Shown: positions 1-6,170 of the stretch, one piece after another
Position numbering within the stretch: position 1 is the first letter of the stretch
How the letters are laid out: each line of letters opens with the position of its first letter
From: Bacteroidales bacterium
GTDB lineage: Bacteria; Bacteroidota; Bacteroidia; Bacteroidales; VadinHA17
Reading direction: 5' to 3'
Assembly: GCA_013314865.1 (NCBI GenBank)
Contig: JABUEV010000159.1
Coordinates: 1 to 6,170 of the forward strand
Length of the DNA: 6,170 nucleotides
Notes under the pieces: generated by a model
Database searches by the model: none
What the model was told of the DNA's origin: nothing
The model's input: the letters and a program-made list of their open reading frames with translations, nothing else
Translations under genes and position numbers: made by a program

Positions 1-437
1 ATTTTCCCTTTCAAATATCTGTCTATCTCTTTTGACATCTTTTCAGGAATTGTGACATCCATTTCTGGATTGTCGGCTCCTGCCGAAAGTTTGCTGACGG
101 TAACCTCAATCATCCTGGCAAGAAATTCATTGTCGGAAAATGCTTCAGACACTGGCTCTCCAATTACTTTCAGTGCGACAAGCCGTTCCACATCCTGCTT
201 TAGAGCACTCATTGCGTTCCTGAAAGAGATTCTGAGCTCCGAAAGTGTCTTCTTCTTCAGCTCCTGTGAATCCTGTTCCGCTTTCGAGATTATTGACTCC
301 GCCTTCTTTCTGGCTTCTGCAATGATTTTTTCAGATTCGGCTTTTGCTTCCGAAATAATTATTTCAGCCTCTTTTTTCCCTCTGGCAACACCTTCCTGGT
401 ATATCCTGTCAGTTAATTCCTGGAGTTTGTTCTGCAT
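1..437 (-). CDS. atpE: V/A-type ATP synthase subunit E, partial (3' end off left edge)
   Basis: This is the N-terminal 145 codons of a subunit E, a peripheral-stalk protein that ties the catalytic A3B3 head of a V/A-type rotary ATPase to its membrane sector. The start is ATG at 437 and the frame stays open to the left edge. Residues 1-90 form one long charged helix rich in Ala, Glu and Lys, with repeated motifs such as SEAKAESEKIIAEARKKAES (29-48). A more globular part follows with FLARMIEVTVSKL at about 105-117, as in the E-subunit C-terminal domain. The family is usually about 190-200 residues, so roughly a quarter is missing. There is no clear Shine-Dalgarno sequence. In Bacteroidota this gene usually heads an operon continuing with a DUF2764 gene and subunits A, B, D, I and K, which would lie off the left edge; that is inference. 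In F-type operons the symbol atpE means subunit c, so ntpE is an alternative. The helix alone could suggest an F-type subunit b, but there is no N-terminal membrane segment. Confidence 0.85.
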   Translation of the reverse strand, partial: MQNKLQELTDRIYQEGVARGKKEAEIIISEAKAESEKIIAEARKKAESIISKAEQDSQELKKKTLSELRISFRNAMSALKQDVERLVALKVIGEPVSEAFSDNEFLARMIEVTVSKLSAGADNPEMDVTIPEKMSKEIDRYLKGK

Positions 438-748
438 TTTAATCTATTTTTTGTCAAAACTTTTTTGGCTCCCAGTTAATAAAACCGCCAAATAATTCAG
501 AATCAGAAAGAATATCCTGACTCCATCCGGTTTCATCGTTCACTGAAGAGCGTCGAGATTTGCTTATCAGGAAATCATGCGCAAATATGCAATTTTATTT
601 TCTAATACCAAAACAAAAATAGCCGGCGGCAAGCATAACAATCTGATTTATTATAGCTTGCATTCACGGCATTGAAAAATTTTTCTGGCCCGCTATTTGT
701 TAATCAGGGATTGATAAAAAGTTTAACTTTAGATAAAATATTACTGAC
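438..748. other. Divergent intergenic region between the ATPase and muiA genes
   Basis: This 311-bp AT-rich stretch separates two genes that point away from each other. I found no credible coding frame on either strand: the plus-strand frame entering from the left is antisense to the subunit E gene. It should hold promoters in both directions. The only strong match is the minus-strand TAnnTTTG element listed separately. No tRNA, riboswitch or GC-rich hairpin is apparent. Confidence 0.7.
614..642 (-). promoter_or_regulatory. Candidate Bacteroidota sigma-ABfr promoter for the V-ATPase operon
   Basis: Read on the minus strand, positions 621 down to 614 are TATTTTTG, a perfect match to the Bacteroidota -7 element TAnnTTTG. 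Seventeen bases upstream lies ATTG (642-639), a partial match to the -33 element TTTG; this spacing is slightly short. Transcription from here would give a leader of about 170 nt before the subunit E ATG at 437. The match is by eye, and an eight-base degenerate motif can occur by chance in AT-rich DNA. Confidence 0.3.
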
Positions 749-2380
749 ATGAATAAACTGCTGTCAATAGTTATTATGTTGCCTGTTACGGCGGCTTTTT
801 CCGCTTATGCTTTTTCTTCAGCACCGGCAGTAAATGTAAAGGCAACAATGAAAAAGGTCACTGTCTACCCCGACAGGGCACAGATAAATCATGAAGCGCG
901 CGTGGAAATTCCTGCCGGAACCACCGACCTGGTCATTGGAGGCTTGTCTCCATATATTGATGCACAGAGCGTTCAGGTAAGAGGTGTCGGAAACTTCACT
1001 ATCGTTTCTGTAAATCATAAAAATAATTACCTGGAGAACCTTGAAGAAGCGCCTGAGGTAAAGAGTATCAGAAGCCAGATAGAAGCCCTTCAGCTAAAGG
1101 TTGAAGATGAAAAAACAGCCATCTCGGTTTTAAAGGAAAAGGAGGCATTTCTTGTGGCCAACAGAGCCATACTTGTTAAAGAAACCAGTTACACTATCGA
1201 GCAGATGAAGGGTGTGATGGATCTTTTCTCAACAAGCATGGAACAGGTGACTAACAGTATCCTGAAGAAGAACAGGCTTATAAAGGATTATGAAAGGCAG
1301 ATAGCGGCTTTGCAGAAACAGATTAACGACAGGACAGACAAACTCCGGCTTCCGTCAGGTGAAATAACTGTCTCTGTCAGTTCTGAGAAACCTGTAAGCG
1401 GCCGGATGGAAATAAGCTACCTTGTCACCAATGCCGGGTGGTTCCCTTCGTATGACATAAGGGCGGAAGACATAACAAAGCCTGTGACAATATTTTACAA
1501 AGCCAATCTGTTTCAAAATACAGGTGTTGAATGGAAGGATGTAATTTTAAGTTTTTCCAACGCAACACCGTGGGTGGCCGGAGACATACCTGAACTCAGC
1601 CCCTGGTTCATAGACTTTTACACTCCTGTGCCTGTTGTCCGCTATTCAGGCAACGCTCCCCTGGCACGAAAAAGTCAGCCTGTAATGGTGGCGGAAAGCG
1701 CTGATATGGCAAAAGTTGATGAATTTAAAGAGGTTGAAGCAATGCCGGTTGAAGTGGAAAAAAGAGTTGGTGAAACAACCGTTACATTTGACGTCGCTGT
1801 TCCATACACCATTGCCCCCGACGGAAAGGTTCAGACCATTGAGATACAGAGAACATCAAGTCCTGCTGAATACAGGTATGTGGCCGTACCAAAATTATCA
1901 CCCCACGCTTACCTGGCCGGAAACATTACCGGATGGGCTGAGCAAAGTCTTATAGGAGGTGAAGCCACACTTTATTTTGAGAACACTTTCGTTGGAAAAT
2001 CTTATCTCAATGTAAACCAGCTAAAAGATACTCTAACCGTGTCGCTCGGAACCGATAACAGCATACTGGTTAAAAGGGAAAAAAGACAGGATTTTACCAG
2101 CAAAAGAACACTGGGCCAAAACAGGACAGATACATATTCTTATTTGATAACACTTCGCAACAACAAGCAAAGCCCTGTAAAAATGATGGTTTATTACCAG
2201 ATTCCTGTTTCTTCGAACAGTTCAATTGAAGTCAACGCCCCGGAACTTTCAGGCGGCAGGCTTAATTCCCAGACGGGAGAAGTGACCTGGAATATTGACC
2301 TTAAACCGCAGGAGACCAGGCAAATAATATTGACCTATTCTGTCAGATACCCCAAAGATAAGACCGTAATAATTGATTAG
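749..2380 (+). CDS. Secreted MuiA-family protein (DUF4140/DUF4139)
   Basis: The 543-residue protein has a signal peptide (residues 1-21: Lys-3, hydrophobic core, AYA at 19-21 as a likely signal peptidase I site) and no lipobox. Residues about 33-130 match DUF4140, with the early motif VTVYPDRAQINHEARVEIPAG (37-57) typical of the family. Residues about 100-200 are a predicted coiled coil. DUF4139 follows from about 215, with YLVTNAGWFPSYDIRA (224-239), NTGVEWKDVILSFSNATP (257-274), YRYVAVPKLSPHAYL (375-389) and a beta-rich C-terminus. A Pro/Val/Glu-rich stretch at 305-345 looks like a flexible linker inside DUF4139. The protein should lie in the periplasm or at the outer envelope. The family is named for a mucoidy-inhibitor phenotype; its biochemical activity is not established, and I see no catalytic motif. 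The length is normal and the gene intact. The start is fixed by the signal peptide. It is followed after 16 bp by a YccF-domain gene, so the two are probably co-transcribed. Confidence 0.85.
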   Translation: MNKLLSIVIMLPVTAAFSAYAFSSAPAVNVKATMKKVTVYPDRAQINHEARVEIPAGTTDLVIGGLSPYIDAQSVQVRGVGNFTIVSVNHKNNYLENLEEAPEVKSIRSQIEALQLKVEDEKTAISVLKEKEAFLVANRAILVKETSYTIEQMKGVMDLFSTSMEQVTNSILKKNRLIKDYERQIAALQKQINDRTDKLRLPSGEITVSVSSEKPVSGRMEISYLVTNAGWFPSYDIRAEDITKPVTIFYKANLFQNTGVEWKDVILSFSNATPWVAGDIPELSPWFIDFYTPVPVVRYSGNAPLARKSQPVMVAESADMAKVDEFKEVEAMPVEVEKRVGETTVTFDVAVPYTIAPDGKVQTIEIQRTSSPAEYRYVAVPKLSPHAYLAGNITGWAEQSLIGGEATLYFENTFVGKSYLNVNQLKDTLTVSLGTDNSILVKREKRQDFTSKRTLGQNRTDTYSYLITLRNNKQSPVKMMVYYQIPVSSNSSIEVNAPELSGGRLNSQTGEVTWNIDLKPQETRQIILTYSVRYPKDKTVIID

Positions 2381-2396
2381 GAAATCTGGTTTTCTG

Positions 2397-2774
2397 ATGA
2401 AACTGCTTGGAAATATATTGTGGCTTTTGCTTGGCGGTATTGTCATCGCAGTTGAGTACTTTATAGGAAGTCTGATTTTGATGGTTACTATAGTAGGAAT
2501 CCCCTTCGGCCTGCAGACTCTGAAAATGTCATATCTTTCAATCTGGCCGTTCGGTCGCACGAGTGTCGTAACTGAACGCTCTTCAGGTTGCCTGTATGTC
2601 ATCATGAATGTCCTCTGGTTACTGTGCGGCGGAATATGGATTGCACTCACACATGCGCTGATAGGTTTCCTGCTGTATATCACCATTATCGGTATTCCAT
2701 TTGGGAACCAGCATTTTAAGCTGACCGAGGTAGCTTTGAATCCATTTGGAAGGGATATTGTCAGAAAAAAGTAA
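2397..2774 (+). CDS. yccF: YccF-domain inner-membrane protein, two tandem YccF units
   Basis: This 125-residue membrane protein consists of two homologous halves. Each has a hydrophobic segment beginning LWLL.GG (residues 8-34 and 73-99), followed by VGIPFG or IGIPFG (33-38, 98-103) and ending in PFGR (51-54, 116-119). This is the layout of the YccF (DUF307) family, whose E. coli member is an inner-membrane protein of unknown function. A Cys occurs at 65 and another at 77. I chose ATG at 2397, because MKLLGNILWLLLGG resembles the family N-terminus. An in-frame TTG at 2373 would overlap the end of the upstream gene and add eight polar residues with no family counterpart. AGGAA at 2379-2383 is a weak, rather distant ribosome-binding candidate. 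The gene begins 16 bp after the MuiA-family stop, so translational coupling and shared transcription are likely. Confidence 0.85.
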   Translation: MKLLGNILWLLLGGIVIAVEYFIGSLILMVTIVGIPFGLQTLKMSYLSIWPFGRTSVVTERSSGCLYVIMNVLWLLCGGIWIALTHALIGFLLYITIIGIPFGNQHFKLTEVALNPFGRDIVRKK

Positions 2775-2832
2775 ACGCTTCTGCTTTAAGAAACAAATAT
2801 TGAGTCAGCTCTGATACTGTAAGCCCCATGTT

Positions 2833-2896
2833 AACCCCCCGACCCCCTAAAGGGGGAGTGTCAAATAATGAGTCCCCTTTGGGGGATTAAGGGGTG
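2833..2896. repeat. GC-rich imperfect inverted repeat between convergent genes (candidate bidirectional terminator or dispersed repeat)
   Basis: The left arm, about 2835-2857, carries C6, then GA, C5, TAAA and G5. The right arm, about 2873-2896, carries C4, TTT, G5, ATTAA and G4. The arms can fold together into an interrupted stem of about 20 pairs, including some G-U pairs, around a loop at about 2858-2872. Each arm can also form its own small hairpin (C5-TAAA-G5 at 2843-2856; C4-TTT-G4 at 2874-2884). It lies between the 3' ends of yccF and lpxA, where a terminator for both strands is expected, but no T-run follows on either side. C-run/G-run palindromes like this are common and often multicopy in Bacteroidota intergenic DNA. 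That this one is multicopy is inference. Confidence 0.6.
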
Positions 2897-2904
2897 GAAA
2901 TAAT

Positions 2905-2923
2905 AATTGGAATGAATTGGAAT
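2905..2923. repeat. Short tandem direct repeat
   Basis: AATTGGAAT occurs at 2905-2913 and again at 2915-2923, a period of ten bases. It sits just beside the GC-rich inverted repeat. It may be slippage or a chance duplication; no function is indicated. Confidence 0.4.
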
Positions 2924-2963
2924 ATTAAAGGTTTCCCATTAGTCTTCAACCCGGCTGGCAGGT

Positions 2964-3740
2964 TTACCGCGGGCCTCTGATAATTCCTCTCTGGGAATTT
3001 CTTATGAAGTTTATGATATAATCCCTGTCATCAGAGCTGGCGAATTCTTTTTCTACATAGGCAAGGGCTGTGGAGGTGTTCATTCCGTTCTGGTAGATTG
3101 CCCTGTAGATATTATGAATCTCGTCGATACGTTCTTTAGGGAAGCCGCGTCTTGTCAGTCCTACCGTATTGATTCCCATATAGGCAAGCGGTTCGCGGTC
3201 GGCTTTGATGAAAGGAGGCACATCCATCCTCACTTTTGATCCGCCGCCGATTATCACATGTCCTCCGATATGCACAAACTGATGAACGAGTGAGCCTCCG
3301 CTTATAATGGCCCAGTCGTCCACCTTTACTTCCCCTGCCATGCCAATGCTGTTGCCCAGTATGCAGTTGTTTCCCACCCTGCAGTCATGCCCCACGTGAG
3401 CATAAGCCATTACAAGACAATTGTCACCTACCACTGTCTTGCCTGTAGAGGCAGTTCCCCTGTTGATGGTGGCTCCTTCCCGCACAGTTGTATTATCGCC
3501 TATCTCGGCGGTCGTTTCCTCTCCCCTGAATTTAAGGTCTTGCGGTATGGCCGAAACAACTGCGGAGGGGAAAATCCTGCAGTTTTTGCCTATCCTGGCT
3601 CCGTCAAGAATTGTGGAATTCGGACCTACCCATGTCCCGTCTCCTATTACGACATTTCCGGAAACATAAGCAAAAGGTTCAACCGTCACGTTTTCTCCGA
3701 TAACAGCATCCGGATGGATAAATGCCAGTTCTGAGATCAT
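2964..3740 (-). CDS. lpxA: LpxA, acyl-ACP--UDP-N-acetylglucosamine O-acyltransferase
   Basis: This cytoplasmic enzyme carries out the first step of lipid A synthesis, moving an (R)-3-hydroxyacyl chain from ACP to the 3-OH of UDP-GlcNAc. The 258 residues are the normal length. Residues about 5-185 are left-handed beta-helix hexapeptide repeats. The catalytic signature AYAHVGHDCRVGN (112-124) contains His-118, aligning with E. coli His-125, and His-115, aligning with His-122. VHQFVHIGGHV (152-162) is the next family motif. The helical C-terminal domain runs from about 190 and contains NTVGLTRRGFP (191-201). The position I align with the E. coli chain-length ruler Gly-173 is Gly-166, which is compatible with a long acyl chain. 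The start is ATG at 3740, seven bases after the lpxC-fabZ stop and without an obvious Shine-Dalgarno sequence, so the gene is almost certainly co-transcribed with it. It is the last gene of the cluster visible on this strand. Confidence 0.97.
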   Translation of the reverse strand: MISELAFIHPDAVIGENVTVEPFAYVSGNVVIGDGTWVGPNSTILDGARIGKNCRIFPSAVVSAIPQDLKFRGEETTAEIGDNTTVREGATINRGTASTGKTVVGDNCLVMAYAHVGHDCRVGNNCILGNSIGMAGEVKVDDWAIISGGSLVHQFVHIGGHVIIGGGSKVRMDVPPFIKADREPLAYMGINTVGLTRRGFPKERIDEIHNIYRAIYQNGMNTSTALAYVEKEFASSDDRDYIINFIRNSQRGIIRGPR

Positions 3741-3747
3741 ATCGGTT

Positions 3748-5142
3748 TTATTTATTTTTAATTACCTGAGCTGTCATTTCACCTTCTACAACCAGGTGAT
3801 TTCCCACAAATGCCTGACCATACATTGACACTATTCCCCTGCGCAAAGGCTCAATGAGCTCCATCTTGAGAATAAGGGTATCTCCCGGCACTACTTTATG
3901 TCTGAATTTAAGCTTGTCAATTTTAAGAAAATAGGTGGAATATTTTTCCGGTTCCTCAACGTTGCTCAGAACGAGGAGTCCTCCGCACTGGGCAAGAGCT
4001 TCCACCTGAAGAACACCGGGCATGACAGCCTCATCAGGGAAGTGTCCCGGGAAAAAGAATTCGTTGAAGGTTACATTCTTTACTCCAACAACGGTAGTTT
4101 CGTCAAGATAAATTATTTTATCTACCATGAGGAAAGGATAGCGGTGAGGCAGTCTCCTTTTTATCTCCTCGATATCATAAACAGGAGTCATTGTGGGATC
4201 GTAAGCAGGAATGTTTTTCTGCCAGTGTGTCTTTTTTATTTCCTGTCTGATAAGTTTTGCCAGCCTGGTATTTGCCGAATGGCCCGGCCGTGTGGCAACT
4301 ACTTTCCCCTTAATTGGCTGACCAACAAGTGCAAGGTCGCCCATAAGGTCAAGTAGCTTGTGACGTGCAGGCTCATTGGGATACCTCAACTCGGTGTTGT
4401 TTAAAATTCCTGCAGTATGTTTACTGATGCCAGGGCGGTTGAAAAGTTTGGCAATCCTGTCAATCTCCGCCTGTTCAACCTCCTTCTCAAGTATGACGAC
4501 TGCATTGTCAAGGTCTCCTCCCTTAATGAGGCCAAGCCGGTGAAGCGGTTCAAGCTCGTGGAAGAAGACAAACGTCCGGCTTTTCGAAATCTCCTCTTCA
4601 AAATCATCAATGGAATCAAGTATGGCATACTGATTCCCGAGAATCTTCGAGTTATAGTCAATCAGCACATTTATGCTGAGGTGGTCGTCGGGATAAATAA
4701 TAAGGTCAACTCCGCGTTCCTCGTCGGAATAGGCTATTTTCTGCTTTATTGTGAAATAGTTTCTGTCTTCCTTCTGTTCAGTAAATCCTGCCGCCTTCAA
4801 TGCTTCAGTGAACTTCCAGGATGCACCTCCCATTATCGGAGCCTCGGGGCCGTCCAGTTCAATAAGGGCATTGTCGATGCGCAGTCCGTGCAATGCGGCC
4901 AGAACGTGTTCTATGGTTGCCACAGATGCATTGTTCTGCGTTAATGTGGTGCCTCGTGAAGTATCAGTAACATTCTCAGCAAGTGCTTCAATTATGGGTT
5001 TCCCCGGAAGATCAACCCTGCAGAATTTGTAACCATGATTGACAGGAGCAGGTTTAAAGGTTATTGTAACAGCCACGCCTGTATGAAGACCCTTTCCGCT
5101 TAGACTGACTTCCTTCGCCAGTGTTCTTTGTTTCTCACTCAT
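3748..5142 (-). CDS. lpxC-fabZ: LpxC-FabZ fusion: UDP-3-O-acyl-GlcNAc deacetylase / 3-hydroxyacyl-ACP dehydratase
   Basis: This 464-residue bifunctional cytoplasmic protein has LpxC at about residues 1-305 and FabZ at about 315-464. LpxC removes the N-acetyl group of UDP-3-O-acyl-GlcNAc, the committed step to lipid A. It has SGKGLHTG (15-22), the zinc-binding region IEHVLAAL with His-79, SRTFVF (188-193), and RHKLLDLMGD with His-261 and Asp-265 as the other zinc ligands; His-288 in PGHS is the general acid/base position. FabZ dehydrates (R)-3-hydroxyacyl-ACP; it shows RRLPHRYPFLMVD (329-341), FPGHFP with catalytic His-367, and VEALAQ with catalytic Glu-381, the usual 14-residue spacing. All key residues of both halves are present. 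I start at ATG 5142; an in-frame TTG at 5145 would add one residue. It lies 113 bp after lpxD and seven bases before lpxA. The fusion is known in Bacteroidota and is a lineage marker, not an assembly artefact. Confidence 0.97.
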   Translation of the reverse strand: MSEKQRTLAKEVSLSGKGLHTGVAVTITFKPAPVNHGYKFCRVDLPGKPIIEALAENVTDTSRGTTLTQNNASVATIEHVLAALHGLRIDNALIELDGPEAPIMGGASWKFTEALKAAGFTEQKEDRNYFTIKQKIAYSDEERGVDLIIYPDDHLSINVLIDYNSKILGNQYAILDSIDDFEEEISKSRTFVFFHELEPLHRLGLIKGGDLDNAVVILEKEVEQAEIDRIAKLFNRPGISKHTAGILNNTELRYPNEPARHKLLDLMGDLALVGQPIKGKVVATRPGHSANTRLAKLIRQEIKKTHWQKNIPAYDPTMTPVYDIEEIKRRLPHRYPFLMVDKIIYLDETTVVGVKNVTFNEFFFPGHFPDEAVMPGVLQVEALAQCGGLLVLSNVEEPEKYSTYFLKIDKLKFRHKVVPGDTLILKMELIEPLRRGIVSMYGQAFVGNHLVVEGEMTAQVIKNK

Positions 5143-5255
5143 CAATTTACGTTATTCGTAATCCAAATGCGGCTACAAAAAAATCAAAAAAAAATGAACT
5201 GACAAATAAATATTGTTATGAGATGCCATTGATGTTCAATAAATACTGATCCGAA
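5143..5255. other. lpxD to lpxC-fabZ spacer
   Basis: This 113-bp AT-rich gap is much longer than the seven-base gap before lpxA. On the minus strand it includes a T-rich tract (T9, GA, T7 at about 5176-5193). I found no perfect TAnnTTTG element; the best is a 7/8 match, TTTATTTG, at about 5202-5209 with no properly spaced -33 partner. An internal promoter or attenuator is possible but not demonstrated. No coding potential is seen. Confidence 0.5.
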
Positions 5256-5260
5256 TCAGT
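5245..5260 (-). other. Small perfect hairpin over the lpxD stop codon
   Basis: ACTGAT (5245-5250) and ATCAGT (5255-5260) are perfect inverse complements around the four-base loop CCGA. In the minus-strand transcript the 5' arm contains the lpxD TGA stop. The stem is only six base pairs and the T-rich tract lies some 50 bases further on, so it is not a classic intrinsic terminator. It could be a processing or pausing element, or chance. Confidence 0.35.
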
Positions 5261-6170
5261 GTTCTTTCCTGAGATTTTCAACCTCTTTAGCCAGGTCATC
5301 AAGTTTTGATTTCATTTCGGGCAGTTTTCTGAAAATCACGGCCGAACGCAGAAAATCCTTATGATCAATCGCAGGATAGCCGAGCAGGACAGAGTTTTCT
5401 TTCTTCACATCTCCGGGGATACCTGATTGTGCTCCGATTTTTGTTCCGTCTGCAATCTTCAGGTGGCCTGCAATACCGACCTGCCCTGCAAACATGCAGT
5501 TCCTGCCTATTTTTGTCGATCCGGCGATTCCTGTCTGACCAGCCATTACCGTATTTTCGCCTATCTCAACATTATGGCCTATCTGTACAAGATTGTCAAT
5601 CTTCACTCCTTTCCTTATTACAGTTGAGCCGATGGTTGCACGGTCTATCGCACAGTTAGCGCCTATTTCAACATTATCTTCTATAACTACATTGCCTATC
5701 TGCGGAATCTTTACAAATTCATTGTCAGCCTGCGGTGCAAAACCGAATCCGTCGCTCCCTATCACTGTGCCGGCATGAATAATGCAGTTGTTCCCCACCA
5801 CACATTCATGATAAATCTTCACTCCAGCATAAATTACAGTATTGTCACCAATTGTCGTATTGTCTCCTATATACACGTGAGGATAGATTTGGCATCCGTT
5901 GCCGATACTGCAGTTTTGTCCTATGTAGACAAAAGGACCTATATATACATTTTCGCCTGTTTTCGATGATGGTTCAACGATTGCCGAAGGATGAACGCCT
6001 GACCTTGCAGGGCGCCTCTGCTCAACAAGTCTCAGAAGAGAAGCAAAAGCTTCGTAGGCATCGTCAACCCTTATCAAAGTGGCAGAGACTTTTTCAGATG
6101 GCACAAATTTCCTGTTAACCAGTACGATTGACGATTTAGTGGTATAGATATAAGGTTCATATTTCGGGTT
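5256..6170 (-). CDS. lpxD: LpxD, UDP-3-O-acylglucosamine N-acyltransferase, partial (5' end off right edge)
   Basis: This cytoplasmic enzyme carries out the third lipid A step, transferring an (R)-3-hydroxyacyl chain from ACP to the 2-amine of UDP-3-O-acyl-glucosamine. The visible 304 residues are open to the right edge and begin [19 protein letters not shown], a conserved part of the LpxD N-terminal uridine-binding domain. A GTG at 6104 is therefore not the start; roughly 40 residues lie outside the window. Hexapeptide repeats of the beta-helix fill about visible residues 59-255, with GSDGFGFAP at 138-146. The catalytic signature QIGHNVEIG holds His-199 (visible numbering), aligning with E. 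coli His-239; GHLKI holds His-236, aligning with His-276. The last 35 or so residues form a charged helix ([20 protein letters not shown]), as in the ACP-binding C-terminal helices of the family. It is the upstream gene of the lpxD, lpxC-fabZ, lpxA cluster and probably shares its transcript. Confidence 0.96.
   Translation of the reverse strand, partial: NPKYEPYIYTTKSSIVLVNRKFVPSEKVSATLIRVDDAYEAFASLLRLVEQRRPARSGVHPSAIVEPSSKTGENVYIGPFVYIGQNCSIGNGCQIYPHVYIGDNTTIGDNTVIYAGVKIYHECVVGNNCIIHAGTVIGSDGFGFAPQADNEFVKIPQIGNVVIEDNVEIGANCAIDRATIGSTVIRKGVKIDNLVQIGHNVEIGENTVMAGQTGIAGSTKIGRNCMFAGQVGIAGHLKIADGTKIGAQSGIPGDVKKENSVLLGYPAIDHKDFLRSAVIFRKLPEMKSKLDDLAKEVENLRKEH

Noticed and set aside
52..495. Plus-strand open frame of 147 codons at the left end
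   Set aside because: It is antisense to the V-ATPase subunit E gene. The minus strand there encodes a recognisable helical stalk subunit, while this frame gives a Ser/Phe-rich product typical of an antisense shadow.
696..731. Possible promoter for muiA: TTTG at 696-699 and TAACTTTA at 724-731
   Set aside because: The -7 element has a mismatch in its last base and the 24-base spacing is too long, so I could not support it.
2373..2396. TTG at 2373 as the start of the YccF gene
   Set aside because: It would overlap the MuiA-family stop and add eight residues not seen in the family; ATG at 2397 gives the expected N-terminus.
2249..2686. Minus-strand open frame of 145 codons across the muiA/yccF junction
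   Set aside because: It is antisense to two recognised genes, matches no family I know, and is explained by the codon pattern of the opposite strand.
3898..4944. Plus-strand open frames within lpxC-fabZ (3898-4356, 4417-4944)
   Set aside because: They are antisense to a gene in which every catalytic motif is intact, and their products resemble no known family.
5256..6104. A complete 282-codon lpxD starting at GTG 6104
   Set aside because: The frame continues upstream to the edge and encodes conserved LpxD residues ([12 protein letters not shown]), so the GTG is internal and the gene is cut by the window edge, not truncated in nature.
1..6170. A new defence, mobile or biosynthetic system
   Set aside because: Every substantial gene falls into a known family (V-ATPase subunit E, MuiA, YccF, LpxA, LpxC-FabZ, LpxD) and no repeats, integrase, transposase or nuclease genes are present. 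The region looks like core chromosome.

Overview
This looks like ordinary chromosome from a Bacteroidota (Bacteroidales- or Marinilabiliales-like) bacterium. The evidence is an lpxC gene fused to fabZ, which is characteristic of that lineage; the gene order lpxD, lpxC-fabZ, lpxA; a V/A-type ATPase subunit E in a bacterium; a perfect TAnnTTTG promoter element; starts with little or no Shine-Dalgarno sequence; and a C-run/G-run intergenic palindrome of a type common in these genomes. I see no mobile element, phage gene, CRISPR array, tRNA or rRNA.

Layout from left to right. (1) 1-437, minus strand: the 5' part of a V/A-type ATPase subunit E gene, which runs off the left edge and is probably the first gene of an ATPase operon. 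(2) 438-748: a divergent intergenic region of 311 bp with one plausible promoter facing the ATPase gene. (3) 749-2774, plus strand: a two-gene unit, a secreted MuiA-family protein (DUF4140/DUF4139) followed closely by a small two-repeat YccF-domain membrane protein. (4) 2775-2963: a convergent intergenic region with a GC-rich imperfect inverted repeat, a candidate bidirectional terminator and/or dispersed repeat. (5) 2964-6170, minus strand: the lipid A cluster lpxD (5' end off the right edge), lpxC-fabZ and lpxA.

The three lpx genes cover the opening steps of lipid A synthesis. LpxA acylates UDP-GlcNAc at O-3, the LpxC half of the fusion deacetylates the product, and LpxD acylates the freed amine. 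The FabZ half dehydrates (R)-3-hydroxyacyl-ACP for fatty acid elongation, so it competes with LpxA and LpxD for the same acyl donor. One polypeptide therefore joins the committed lipid A step to the competing fatty acid step. The MuiA/YccF pair also looks envelope-directed, but its function is unknown. I found no convincing new system. The items most worth checking are the intergenic palindrome, the MuiA-YccF pairing and the start-codon corrections for three genes.
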